Source: Streptomyces sp. NBC_00102 (lineage in GTDB: Bacteria > Actinomycetota > Actinomycetes > Streptomycetales > Streptomycetaceae). From it: 64,000 bases of DNA. Below, one piece after another: positions 43,701 to 50,857 of the stretch; the stretch's first letter is position 1, and every line of letters starts with the position of its first letter. A model generated the notes under the pieces. It was not told the DNA's origin. It did no database searches and saw nothing but the letters and a program-made list of their open reading frames with translations. The DNA is taken from NCBI RefSeq assembly GCF_026343115.1, contig NZ_JAPEMC010000002.1, forward strand, positions 496,001 through 560,000, read 5' to 3'. The position numbers and the translations under genes are program-made.

Positions 43701-46449
43701 CTGGGGCGAGAGCGGCCGCAGCTGGTGGGACTCCACCGGCACCAGCGGGGTCGACCGGGTCCTGCACTTCCAGCAACTCCCCGACGGCGGACACGTCCTG
43801 GGCACCCTCGACCGCAACGTGTTCCACCAGAGCACGGGCAACGGCACCTGGTTCCGCTTCGACGCCGACTTCAAGATGATCGCCCAGGGCGCCCGCGCCT
43901 ACGGGCCGGGCCTGGGCCGCGGCTTCACCGACACGATGGATCACCCGCTCACCGGCCAGAGCCTCGTCGTCCACGAGAAGTTCGGCCGCTTCCAGACCGA
44001 CCCCCACGACGTACGCAGGCTGTTCCAACGGGAGATGGGCGCCGACGGGGTGCCCAAGTCCACCTCGGTGTCGCTCTCCGCACCGGGCAAGGAGATCGAC
44101 AGCCTCAGGCAGCTGGAGAACAACGGCGGCCTCCTGGAGGTCCGCAGGGTGGCCGAGCAGCGCCCGCCGAACTGGTTCCGCCACCTCATCAGCAGCGAGT
44201 ACCGCACGACGGACCTGAGCCCGTTCCCCTGGCTGAAGGCCGACAACCTGCCGCAGCTCAACGAATGGCGGGTCCGGCCCACGCCCGGCGGGGCCGTCGG
44301 TGCCCACGGCATCCGGCTGCTCACCCAGAACGCCGCCATCACCGACATCTCCAGCACCGGGCAACTCGTGCGCGAGACCCGCAAGCTGTTCCACGGCAAC
44401 GACCTGACCGTCGGCAACGTCAAGGTGCCCGACGATCCCACGGGCGCTCCGGTGAACATTCCCGCCCAGTACCTGCCCTGGTCGGAGGGGGTGGGCACGT
44501 TGCAGGGGCACCGCACCTTCAACCACGCCGACTTCCAGGCCCCGCCCGGGACCGGCGTCCACGTCAACCAGGTCATCTGGCACGACCGGTTCACCACCAA
44601 CCTGGGCGACGGCGACTGGTTCAGCCCCAATGCCGCCAAGCAGTGGCGGATCGCGCGCACCGGCCTGGACGACGGCACGGTGATCGAGTACCGGCCGGCC
44701 CCGGCGGTCCGCGCCGGCGGTGCGGCGGGCGACGGCGGCGCCACCTTCCGGCAGAACTTCCACATGAACCAGGGCGACTGGACGCGCTACGACCACCACG
44801 GCTTCGTCGTGGCCCGCTCCGACACCTGGCCCGGCGTCCAGGGCAGCCCCGACCTGCGGATCACCGCCCACGGCCCCGCCACCTCCACCATGACCTGGGT
44901 CGACGCCAACAACCCCCACATCAGCGGCGTCCGCCTCACCGCCCACGGCCGCGACATCAACCGCTACGGCTGGGACCGCGAGTCGTACCAGGACTTCGGC
45001 GCCGACGGACGCATGATCCGCGACCACCGCCTCCTCGCCGACGGCACCACCGTCGACTCCTGGCGCGTCAGCCGCGACGCCGCCGGCAACGAGGTCTGGC
45101 ACTGGAACAAGATCGACGCACACGGCAACATCCGGGTCTTCGGCACCGGCGCCGGCGACCAGGTCCGCCACTGGTTCGACGCGCGGGGCAACGCCCTCCC
45201 CGGCTGGGCGGAGGGCGCCCGCTGGTCCGAACACGTCACCAGCCTCGGCAACATGAAGATCCAGGAGATCCCCGCCAGACCCAGCGCCGGCGCCTTCCAG
45301 AACACCTTCGGCGACGCCCCCTTCCGCGTCCGCGAGTACGTCGCGAACCCGGGCGACACCTTCAACGCCCACGCGTGGAAGGAGTTCGACGGCGGCACGG
45401 TCGTCCGCCAGAAGAAGGAACTGCTCACCGGGAACTTCCTGGAGAGCGAGAGCTGGCAGAAGCACTGGCGCCTGTACGGGCCGGGCGGCACCAACCTCCT
45501 CGCCGAACGGTCCATCTCCGGATGGATCTACGAGACCAACGCCTTCGGCCAACTGAAACTGGTCGGCCGGGAGACCAACTTCATCGACTGGGCCAACCAG
45601 TACCGCGGCTACAACCGCATGTGGAAGGACGCCAACCGCTGGGAGTTCGGCGCCAGCGTCGGCGGCGAGTCCGTCTACCGGCCCTACCTCACCAAGGCGA
45701 TGCAGCAGATCGCCCTCGACGCGGGACACGAGTTCATCGTCGACTTCGCCCTCAGCCTCACCGTCCTCGGCATCGCCGCCCTCGTCACCGGGGCCAAGTT
45801 CACCGCGACCGACCTCGCCAAGGCCGCCTTCGGCGCCATGATGGGCTCCGTCGTCAAGAGCTTCGTCTCCGGTCTGCACCACGCGGCCGGCCGCGGCACC
45901 CCGTGGAAGAACGGCTGGGGCCACGTCGACTACGGCTACGCCTACCAGCGCCACCCCAGCGACGACGACTGGGGCGGCGAATGGGCGGGCCACGACAAGG
46001 TCACCCGCTGGCGCGGCGGCACCTACGACTTCGGCGTCGGCATCGCCACCGGCGTCCTCGGCGGATTCGCCTCCGGAGCCGCCTCCGCCTCGGTCTTCGG
46101 GGTGAAGACCGCGAGCGGCGAGCTGATCCACCTGTCCAAGGCGGACGCCGCCATCGCCGGTCTGATGAGCGCGGTCGGCGGCACCCTCGGCGGGCTCACC
46201 GTCGGCGCGGCCCGCAGCATGATCCACCTCAACCTGGCGGGCCGCTGGTACCACCGCGCCGGCATGGTCGACATCTACGTGGCGCCGGCCCTCGGCAAGC
46301 TCATCGACAAGTCCTTCTCCGCCTTCTTCCTGAACAGTGCCGTCCGCGACTGGTTCCAGCCGAGCTGGTACACGGACATCGGCGCCGGCGGCACGCAGGG
46401 CGGTCACCCCAACACCGACAACCTTCCGCAGGGAGCAGGCACCCCATGA
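37795..46449 (+). CDS. Giant T7SS-type effector or surface protein, 2884 aa
   Basis: The N-terminus (WSALGLSEDPTPGDPDELD, then about 110 residues of helix) matches the T7SS-signal domain found at the start of many actinobacterial polymorphic toxins. Next come two hydrophobic helices (about 166-200), a Gly-rich region, then LPSLG-type 45-aa repeats (about 535-670), then beta-rich repeats with GAHTH blocks every 138-139 residues (about 1310-1610), then a long Trp/Gly/Asp-rich beta region (about 1830-2640), shell-like. The end has Gly/Ala-rich hydrophobic helices (ALSLTVLGIAALVTGAKF; GVGIATGVLGGFASGAASA). No nuclease, ART or deaminase motif is seen, so a pore-forming or structural role is possible. 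It has no signal peptide. Its stop overlaps the next gene (ATGA). Confidence 0.8.
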   Translation: MARPTDWSALGLSEDPTPGDPDELDRVIVSQYTLIELARTIDSGLAEVSNKASEAFKGKTADALRGKIDGRIRGFVTTFKTAHEDVRTALLTYVGVMRAQQRVADDALTAAAALPEDDTEGREAHKATAKSAGDTMETAADTAATAIATAAESISSPVDECEDLWKALTWIAIILIIPAILVGGPIALLAFGLNLAIMIKTAIDFSRGDASLTELLLSIVGVLAPTTKGLNVGQAWKSIKGFGAQGIKGTKNLVLGGPNSFGLFGRLGLGIDDTFSATSSWLKGGLGDAIKFNKIKGLEGVTLLGGGSGKGFQFFPLGVQLGVINTIGAKGFFGLHSVIVGLNGIKMGAGAIANGLSGVKGLRLFLPVAADEMGQGLFLAFKIGFIDRGVFGMYRYGAFVNGSFIGAGSKASGVGAGVSNFFDAGNGAGMSLVKAGDFHFAPGTFGNIGGPGGLFAPGGPVPPGRFAAPPPGISLSMPTDLSIHLGEQGGFANLGQINLPSIDARLADLPSLGMTGDQALPTLGAVTRIDLPGGLAGLPSLENLPQTMPALGQVSLPQLGFSPTHMPSMTLDTPSVNGNLAGLPSLESLPQTTPALGQVNIPQLGFSPSPVPSMTLGTPSVDGNLAGLGQVTVNAPSLPALGHINVPSLGTAGAGHLGLIRTDMPTVHAQIVDLPSVGSTGGPLGQVQLGSVNVASLGLSAPHFSATQINTALGGGFASPNLSPALGDAAPHVDTQLGQIDLPDTGTVLGHTDLPNVNLATGHVDTPDAHTGPIDTDLPTSHTGAVQLPGLGQNDLVLSVPPPTAHLAPGVLSAPGINGRLADIPTVLPGNGSPITTPNTAPLLNNSALTPPSSQFFAGLIAAMNREPLTVFMAPHITYDFHHTFTHLPQMPAGVQVQVTPGTAGQLVDVHVTTPAGTPGSVTATHVPVNGQDVLRVEHTQLDGTIQRLDFELSAANDHQLLDSRTITPARVTGEDIEMETFRPDTVAGSSGVGGVGGGGLGGAGSTVPLPTPVVHVVPLPGLTGTNVTIRTDATGQITHAHPVAGGVPVTVQHLAGSGPGGVDIVRVEQTVTAGAEIRRWEFTADLTGNRLVADERVFPLNDGALGGGVITVDLAAGVPTVRHLDSTGAVRATGGRPILISPTSLNIPSAHGFHLYDPTTGLQTHTGLTLVDAHGAPTPLHVLTPHTPPGGGAVPPLQLTGADGVTPLGTVTVPAHGGGVFHVRPTPAPGAAAVPHLSVHRADGTFTHHALPVPAVTLAGGAGPAFVRLPDSAGGLPSLVHADGTGVAGATVHPQGVNGSLGFRIDQNGQHLVVSPAGAHTHSAVSLRGPGVPAGGQFVFSPPGTPHTPLARLHDRSGTPGAPVAWVDGTYHVALGGNQFSVHTPNGAYAHQALAVGGLTVAPPGGTFLRADPANPGGSLLTRGDGTPVPGAQVHPQVGGEFRITHNNQHITVSPTGAHTHDTVTLQGPGAGQYVFTPVATPNVPVGHPRAGNGAVDTTVTVQRTGGEFRLTDGHGTVNVFDPATGAHLRTDVPVSGGTALDGHFVRTDAAGTVTVVRADLGAAPGLRATPQPGTAGGGFRLDQGSTHLVVDPRGAHTHTAVELRAPGTAGGTGQYVFHPAAPGGAGPHPQVKDGTGADLPDTVTVRPDGSLQVTGAGTIRFHDATDGAFRFSLVRLVDAAGTHLPETVRVYGAGGIRLLDQHQNVVDGAVVTVRPGGGFRVEQATGEFSLYDAGGRLDFRAVPVAGGAPNALTVTPTAGTAFTVVPLGDAVKLSDASLSRFVDITPGGPRVLDGHLTVVPGHTIAPTPVGGWRVDPPGNLRLGEFTEYAADGTLTLQRINIVTKGRIKANNHLELHHVATGGAGGSPAGTWKLIRTDGAGVPLPGVGGKWFHNGLITTKGIPQGRVHLTTHSGVTVFESRPLPGGNTLHSFQSSAGAEVSTFSLGNQRGEWHEIDPQGALVRNGDRHWGESGRSWWDSTGTSGVDRVLHFQQLPDGGHVLGTLDRNVFHQSTGNGTWFRFDADFKMIAQGARAYGPGLGRGFTDTMDHPLTGQSLVVHEKFGRFQTDPHDVRRLFQREMGADGVPKSTSVSLSAPGKEIDSLRQLENNGGLLEVRRVAEQRPPNWFRHLISSEYRTTDLSPFPWLKADNLPQLNEWRVRPTPGGAVGAHGIRLLTQNAAITDISSTGQLVRETRKLFHGNDLTVGNVKVPDDPTGAPVNIPAQYLPWSEGVGTLQGHRTFNHADFQAPPGTGVHVNQVIWHDRFTTNLGDGDWFSPNAAKQWRIARTGLDDGTVIEYRPAPAVRAGGAAGDGGATFRQNFHMNQGDWTRYDHHGFVVARSDTWPGVQGSPDLRITAHGPATSTMTWVDANNPHISGVRLTAHGRDINRYGWDRESYQDFGADGRMIRDHRLLADGTTVDSWRVSRDAAGNEVWHWNKIDAHGNIRVFGTGAGDQVRHWFDARGNALPGWAEGARWSEHVTSLGNMKIQEIPARPSAGAFQNTFGDAPFRVREYVANPGDTFNAHAWKEFDGGTVVRQKKELLTGNFLESESWQKHWRLYGPGGTNLLAERSISGWIYETNAFGQLKLVGRETNFIDWANQYRGYNRMWKDANRWEFGASVGGESVYRPYLTKAMQQIALDAGHEFIVDFALSLTVLGIAALVTGAKFTATDLAKAAFGAMMGSVVKSFVSGLHHAAGRGTPWKNGWGHVDYGYAYQRHPSDDDWGGEWAGHDKVTRWRGGTYDFGVGIATGVLGGFASGAASASVFGVKTASGELIHLSKADAAIAGLMSAVGGTLGGLTVGAARSMIHLNLAGRWYHRAGMVDIYVAPALGKLIDKSFSAFFLNSAVRDWFQPSWYTDIGAGGTQGGHPNTDNLPQGAGTP
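39396..39710 (+). repeat. 135-bp in-frame tandem repeats in the giant gene
   Basis: CCTCGCGGGCCTCC-type unit starts recur at 39396, 39531 and (diverged, shortened) 39666, exactly 135 bases apart, giving a 45-aa repeat with blocks LAGLPSLE, LPQT, PALGQV, PQLGFSP and PSMTL. Shorter related LPSLG-type strands continue on both sides (about 39290-40280). Confidence 0.85.
41700..42680 (+). repeat. 138-139-aa beta repeats with GAHTH block
   Basis: Three units are marked by V(S/D)P.GAHTH at 41749, 42166 and 42580 (spacing 417 and 414 bases), each followed by a LRGPG/LQGPG/LRAPG turn and a QFVFSP/QYVFTP/QYVFHP strand. They encode repeated beta modules of the 2884-aa protein. Confidence 0.8.
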
Positions 46450-49142
46450 CGACCACCACCGCCGGTATCCCACCGCTGCGCGTGGCGGCCAAGGGGTGGG
46501 GCGGTCACCGCACCATCGCCTCGGCCCTCGCCGCCGCGCCCGCCGGGGCCGTGATCACCATCGCCCCCGGCGTCTACAACGAGTCCCTGTGCCTGGAGCG
46601 GCGGGTGCTGCTGGAGCCGGAGTACGGCTCCGGGACCGTCCACCTGCGCTCCCCCGGCGGGCCCGTGCTCGACGTCACCGCCCCCGGTTGCGAGGTGTAC
46701 GGGCTCGAACTGCGCGGCAGCGATCCCGCCGAGCCCGCCGTCCGGGTCGCCGACGCGGCCGGGCTGACCCTCGACGAGTGCGACCTGGGCAGGGGCCGGA
46801 TCGACGTGCTCGGCTCCCGGGACGGCACCGGGGCCGCCGCGAACTCCGCCCTCACCTTCGCCGACACCCTGGCCCGGGCGCTGCGCGACCCGGTCGACGG
46901 CGGGGTGCTGCTGGTGCGCGGCAGCAGGCTGCACGACGCCCGGCACGCCGCCGTCCACCTCGAAGGCGACGCCCGCGCCCGGCTGGTGGACACCGCCATC
47001 GACACCGTCGACGGGCTCGGAGTGGCCCTCGGCGGGAGTGCCGTGCTGCTCGCCGAGCGGCTGCGCGTCAGCGGTACCGCAGGCTCTTCGCTGCGCGCCC
47101 GCGGCTCCTCCCGGGTACTGCTGCGCGACACCCGCCTCAGCGGCCCCGGCCGCCACGGCCTGCTCATCGAGGACGAGGCCGAGGGCCTCCTGGAAGACTG
47201 CCGGATCAGCGGTCCCGCCAGGGCCGCCGTCCAGGCCGGCGGCTCGGCCACCGTGGGCCTGGCCGACTGCCGCCTCTCCGGGGCCGGGACCGACGCGCTG
47301 GCCGTGGGGGGCGCGGCCCAGCTCACGGTCCACGGCTGCTGGCTCCTGGACTCGGCCGGCCACGGCATCCTGGTGACCGGCGAGGCCGTGGCCCTGGCCG
47401 TGGACACCCTGATCGGGCGCAGCGGAGCGGCCGCCGTACGCGTCTCCGAGCTGGCCAGGACCTCCCTGAGCGGCTGCCGGATCGACGTCAGCGGGGAGCA
47501 CGGGCTGACCGTCACCGACGAAGCCCACGCCGAACTGGCGGACACCACGCTCTCGGACGTGGCCGTGGCCGGGGTGCACACCGACGGCCGGGCCCGCCTC
47601 ACGCTTACCGGCGGCCGCATCGAGCGGGGCGAGACCGGGCTGCGGTTGCGCTCCACCGCCGAGGCATCGGTACGGGGCACCACCGTGAGCGGCCCGAGCA
47701 AGGCGGGCGTGGAACTCGGACCGCGCGCCCGTACCACCCTGGAGGGCGTACGGATCGGATCGACCGGCAGCGCCGGTGTGGTTCTCGGCGCCGGGGCCCG
47801 GCTGTCCATGGAGGGATGCACCATCGAGGCCCCCGGCGGCAGCGGGATGGTCGTCTCGACCGGCGCCGAGCCCGCGGTGAGCGGCCTGCGGATCGACCGG
47901 GCCGCGAAGAACGGCATCCTGTTCGGGCCCGGCGCGGGCGGTGCGTTCGAGTACTGCGACCTGACCGGCGGCACCTTCCCGGCCCTGCACGTCGGAGCCA
48001 ACGCCGACCCCCGGTTCACCGGCTGCCGGGTCCTCGACTGCGGCCAGGACGTCGCCCTGGCCGACGAGGCCGCCCCCGTCTTCGAGGACTGCGTCTCGAT
48101 CCGGGTCAAGAACCCGCTCCTGCCGGGAGTCACCGCCGCCGGACCCGCGCCCGGCGCCCCGCCCAGGAAGCCCGCCGCCCCGGACGGGGCCGCGGGGGGT
48201 ACGGGTCCCGCGGGCGGCGCCCGTACCGCCCCGGGGGGCACCGCAGCGGCCGGGGGTGGCTTCGCCTCCCTGTCCGACCTCTCCGAACTCGGCGAGCCCG
48301 AACCGGAGCCGGAGACCCTGGAGGAGTTGCTCGCCGAACTGGACGAACTGGTCGGGCTCGACGGGGTCAAACAGAACGTCGGCGGCATGGTCAAGCTGAT
48401 GCAGACCGTACGGCTGCGCCAGCAGGCCGGGCTCCCCGCGCCGCCGCTCAGCCGCCACCTGGTCTTCGCGGGGAACCCCGGCACCGGCAAGACCACCGTG
48501 GCCCGCCTCTACGGCAGGCTGCTGAAGGCCCTCGGCCTGCTGGAGCGCGGGCACCTGGTGGAGGTCGACCGCAGCGCCCTGGTCGGCGAGTACGTGGGTC
48601 ACACCGGCCCGAAGACCACCGAGTCCTTCAACCGGGCCCGCGGCGGCGTCCTCTTCATCGACGAGGCGTACGCGCTGGTCCCGGCCGGGGTCTCCAACGA
48701 CTTCGGCCTGGAGGCGGTGGCCACCCTGGTCAAGCTGATGGAGGACCACCGCGACGAGGTCGTCGTCATCGCCGCCGGCTACCCCGGCGACATGGAGCGC
48801 TTCGTCTCCTCCAACCCGGGGCTCGCCTCCCGCTTCACCCGCAGCCTGGTCTTCGCCGACTACAGCTCCACCGAGCTGGTCCGCATCGTCGAGCACCACG
48901 CGCAGCGCCACCGTTACGAGCTGAGCGACGGTGTCCGCGGAGCGCTCGGCCGGTACTTCGACGCCGTGCCGCGCGACGCCCGCTTCGGCAACGGCCGCAC
49001 CGCCCGGCAGGTCTTCCAGGCCATGACCGAGCGGCAGGCCATGCGGATCACCGAGCTGACCTCCCCGGTCGAGGCCCAGCTGGTGGTCCTCGACGAACAG
49101 GACATGCCGGAACTGGTCCCGCCGGTCCCCCCGGCCTCCTGA
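46446..49142 (+). CDS. Beta-helix / AAA+ ATPase fusion (EccA/CbxX-like)
   Basis: 898 aa. Residues about 1-560 form a right-handed parallel beta-helix with about 20 rungs of the L.DC.ISG....V. style. A Pro/Ala/Gly linker (about 575-615) leads to a CbxX/CfxQ-type AAA+ domain (about 630-895): Walker A GNPGTGKTT (G676 onward), Walker B VLFIDEAYAL, sensor regions VIAAGYPGDMERF and NPGLASRF, and GNGRTARQVF near the end. EccA, a T7SS cytosolic chaperone-like ATPase, has the same AAA+ class but a TPR N-terminus, so the beta-helix is a different substrate-facing module. ATG 46446 overlaps the giant's stop, so it is coupled to it and probably serves it. Confidence 0.88.
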   Translation: MTTTTAGIPPLRVAAKGWGGHRTIASALAAAPAGAVITIAPGVYNESLCLERRVLLEPEYGSGTVHLRSPGGPVLDVTAPGCEVYGLELRGSDPAEPAVRVADAAGLTLDECDLGRGRIDVLGSRDGTGAAANSALTFADTLARALRDPVDGGVLLVRGSRLHDARHAAVHLEGDARARLVDTAIDTVDGLGVALGGSAVLLAERLRVSGTAGSSLRARGSSRVLLRDTRLSGPGRHGLLIEDEAEGLLEDCRISGPARAAVQAGGSATVGLADCRLSGAGTDALAVGGAAQLTVHGCWLLDSAGHGILVTGEAVALAVDTLIGRSGAAAVRVSELARTSLSGCRIDVSGEHGLTVTDEAHAELADTTLSDVAVAGVHTDGRARLTLTGGRIERGETGLRLRSTAEASVRGTTVSGPSKAGVELGPRARTTLEGVRIGSTGSAGVVLGAGARLSMEGCTIEAPGGSGMVVSTGAEPAVSGLRIDRAAKNGILFGPGAGGAFEYCDLTGGTFPALHVGANADPRFTGCRVLDCGQDVALADEAAPVFEDCVSIRVKNPLLPGVTAAGPAPGAPPRKPAAPDGAAGGTGPAGGARTAPGGTAAAGGGFASLSDLSELGEPEPEPETLEELLAELDELVGLDGVKQNVGGMVKLMQTVRLRQQAGLPAPPLSRHLVFAGNPGTGKTTVARLYGRLLKALGLLERGHLVEVDRSALVGEYVGHTGPKTTESFNRARGGVLFIDEAYALVPAGVSNDFGLEAVATLVKLMEDHRDEVVVIAAGYPGDMERFVSSNPGLASRFTRSLVFADYSSTELVRIVEHHAQRHRYELSDGVRGALGRYFDAVPRDARFGNGRTARQVFQAMTERQAMRITELTSPVEAQLVVLDEQDMPELVPPVPPAS

Positions 49143-49450
49143 GCGCGAGGCGCGGGCGAAGTGGGCTACGCCGCACCGACGTTCGGGCCGGGGCGCGACC
49201 CGAAGGGGTGGGCGGGTGTGGCTGCGCCCGGTGGGAGGACGTAGTCGCCCCGGGTCGCCGGCTTCGTCGTAGGTGCAGCTCTCCATGGTGTGTCGGACGG
49301 ATTTGACTGACCCTCTGCGCGATTTCGGGGATCGCGGAGAACCGGGGTGGGTCTTCGAGCGGTCCGGCGGTCCGGTTCGGGGCCGTACTGACGCGTGCGT
49401 GGTCCTGGTCGCCGCCGGTCGTGTCCAGGACCCGCCTGATCCTCACGCCG
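49143..49450. other. Convergent intergenic region
   Basis: 308 bases between the AAA+ gene (plus) and the lectin gene (minus). I see no supported gene, RNA or strong hairpin in it. A shadow reading frame crosses it without a start or ribosome binding site. Confidence 0.5.
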
Positions 49451-50854
49451 TCAGCGCTTGCTCCACTTCTGGTTCTGATGGCCGTTGCAGGTCCACAGCT
49501 GTAGCCGGGTGCCGTTGGCGGTCGCGGTGTCCTTGACGTCGACGCACTTGCCGATCTGCGTGTTGACGAGGTCGTACGACGTGTTGACTTTGAACTTCTG
49601 GGCCCAGCCACCGTTGCACTTGGCCAGCTGGATCTGGGCGCCGTCGTCCGTCGACGCCCACGCGATGTCCATGCACAGTCCCATGGAACGCACGGTCCCG
49701 TCGGACCGGAAGTCCCACTTCTGCCAGTTCTTCCCGTTGCAGTCATGGATCTCCAAAGGGGCGCCGTCCTTGCCGGCGTCGCCCACGATGTCGATGCACC
49801 GGCCGCTGGCATGGCTGTAGACCGTCACGCCCGCCGCGACCGGCGTGGTCGTCTTGGCCGGCGTGGTGGTGACGGTGGTGGACTTCGACGTTCCGCCACC
49901 GCCGGAGGCCGACGAGGACGAATCGGACGAGGTCTTGGACGAGCTCGACGAGGTACCGCCCTTCGTCTTGCCGTCGCTGTTCGAGGAGGTCCCGCCCGAG
50001 CCGGAGTCGCCCTTCGTCGATGCGCTGCCGCCTGAGCCGGACGAGCCTCCGGACGCGTCGGACTTCCCAGGGTCCGGCTGCTTGCCGCGCGGCGCGTTCG
50101 CCTCGGGGGAGCCCGACTTGCGCTTGCCCGCCACGGGCGCGGCCGAATCGAAGGCGCCCGGGGTGTCCCCGGCGGCATCCGTCAGGACGGTGTCCGCGGC
50201 GGCGTCGCTGGAACCGGCCGTCCTGATTCCGTCGTTGTTGTCGTTCCGCGCGTTGATCAGGAAGGGGACGGACACCAGCAGCGCGCCCGCTATCGCGGCG
50301 GCGGCGAGGATGGTGCGCGGCGGCCGGCCGGGCTGCCCCGCCCGTGCGGCGACCGAGTCGGACGTGCCCTCGGCCGTGACGGGGGCCGACCCGCCTTCGG
50401 CCCCCGTGGCCGCGGAAGCGCTCTCGGCTTGTGCGGCGGTGGCGGACGAGGAGGGCGTCACGGTGTCCGGCTCGGCGGCGGCCTCGGGCTCGGGGGGGCC
50501 GCTCGCGGAACCGGGGGCCGGCTCTGCTCTCGGCTCCGTGACCGCGGCTGCCGCCGCGGCCGTCGTCCCGCGCCCTTCCGGCTCAGCCTCCGGACTTGTA
50601 CCACCGGCGGATCGGTCGGCCGGCTCAGCATCCGGGTCGACGCCGAGGGTGGGGACCGCGGAGGCAGACGGCCCCGCCGTCGAGGTGGTCTGCTCCGCGG
50701 TCCCGTCCGGGGCGGCGGCAGCGGCTGTCTCGTCCTCGGAACCCTGAGAGGACCCGGCGGCGTGCGGTGCGGTGGTCAAGACGTCCTCCTGGCGAAGCGG
50801 CTGTGGGGCGGGTTCCATCGGTTCCCGTGTGGTGCTGGGAGAGGTGCGGGCCAT
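49451..50854 (-). CDS. Membrane-anchored ricin-B lectin protein
   Basis: 467 aa. A long Ala/Glu/Ser/Pro-rich cytosolic N-terminus (about 1-180), one membrane helix (TILAAAAIAGALLVSVPFLI, about 182-201), a Ser/Gly/Lys-rich external linker of about 130 residues, then a C-terminal ricin-B trefoil (about 340-467) with GRCIDIVGDAGKDGAPLEIHDC, MGLCMDIAWAS and GKCVDVKDTATANGTRLQLW repeats and QKW ends. It probably displays a carbohydrate-binding domain outside the cell. ATG 50854 begins three bases after the stop of the giant gene, so it is the next gene in that operon and may dock the effector or its target to a sugar surface. Confidence 0.85.
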   Translation of the reverse strand: MARTSPSTTREPMEPAPQPLRQEDVLTTAPHAAGSSQGSEDETAAAAAPDGTAEQTTSTAGPSASAVPTLGVDPDAEPADRSAGGTSPEAEPEGRGTTAAAAAAVTEPRAEPAPGSASGPPEPEAAAEPDTVTPSSSATAAQAESASAATGAEGGSAPVTAEGTSDSVAARAGQPGRPPRTILAAAAIAGALLVSVPFLINARNDNNDGIRTAGSSDAAADTVLTDAAGDTPGAFDSAAPVAGKRKSGSPEANAPRGKQPDPGKSDASGGSSGSGGSASTKGDSGSGGTSSNSDGKTKGGTSSSSSKTSSDSSSSASGGGGTSKSTTVTTTPAKTTTPVAAGVTVYSHASGRCIDIVGDAGKDGAPLEIHDCNGKNWQKWDFRSDGTVRSMGLCMDIAWASTDDGAQIQLAKCNGGWAQKFKVNTSYDLVNTQIGKCVDVKDTATANGTRLQLWTCNGHQNQKWSKR

Positions 50855-50857
50855 GCC

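Noticed and set aside
40852..46473. 1873-aa minus-strand ORF under the 2884-aa gene
   Set aside because: Third-position GC shadow; no ribosome binding site and no domain, while the plus frame has repeats and a coupled neighbour.
49048..49812. 254-aa minus ORF spanning the AAA+ and lectin gene ends
   Set aside because: Out of frame with the lectin and antisense to the AAA+ end; Arg/Ser/Thr-rich shadow.
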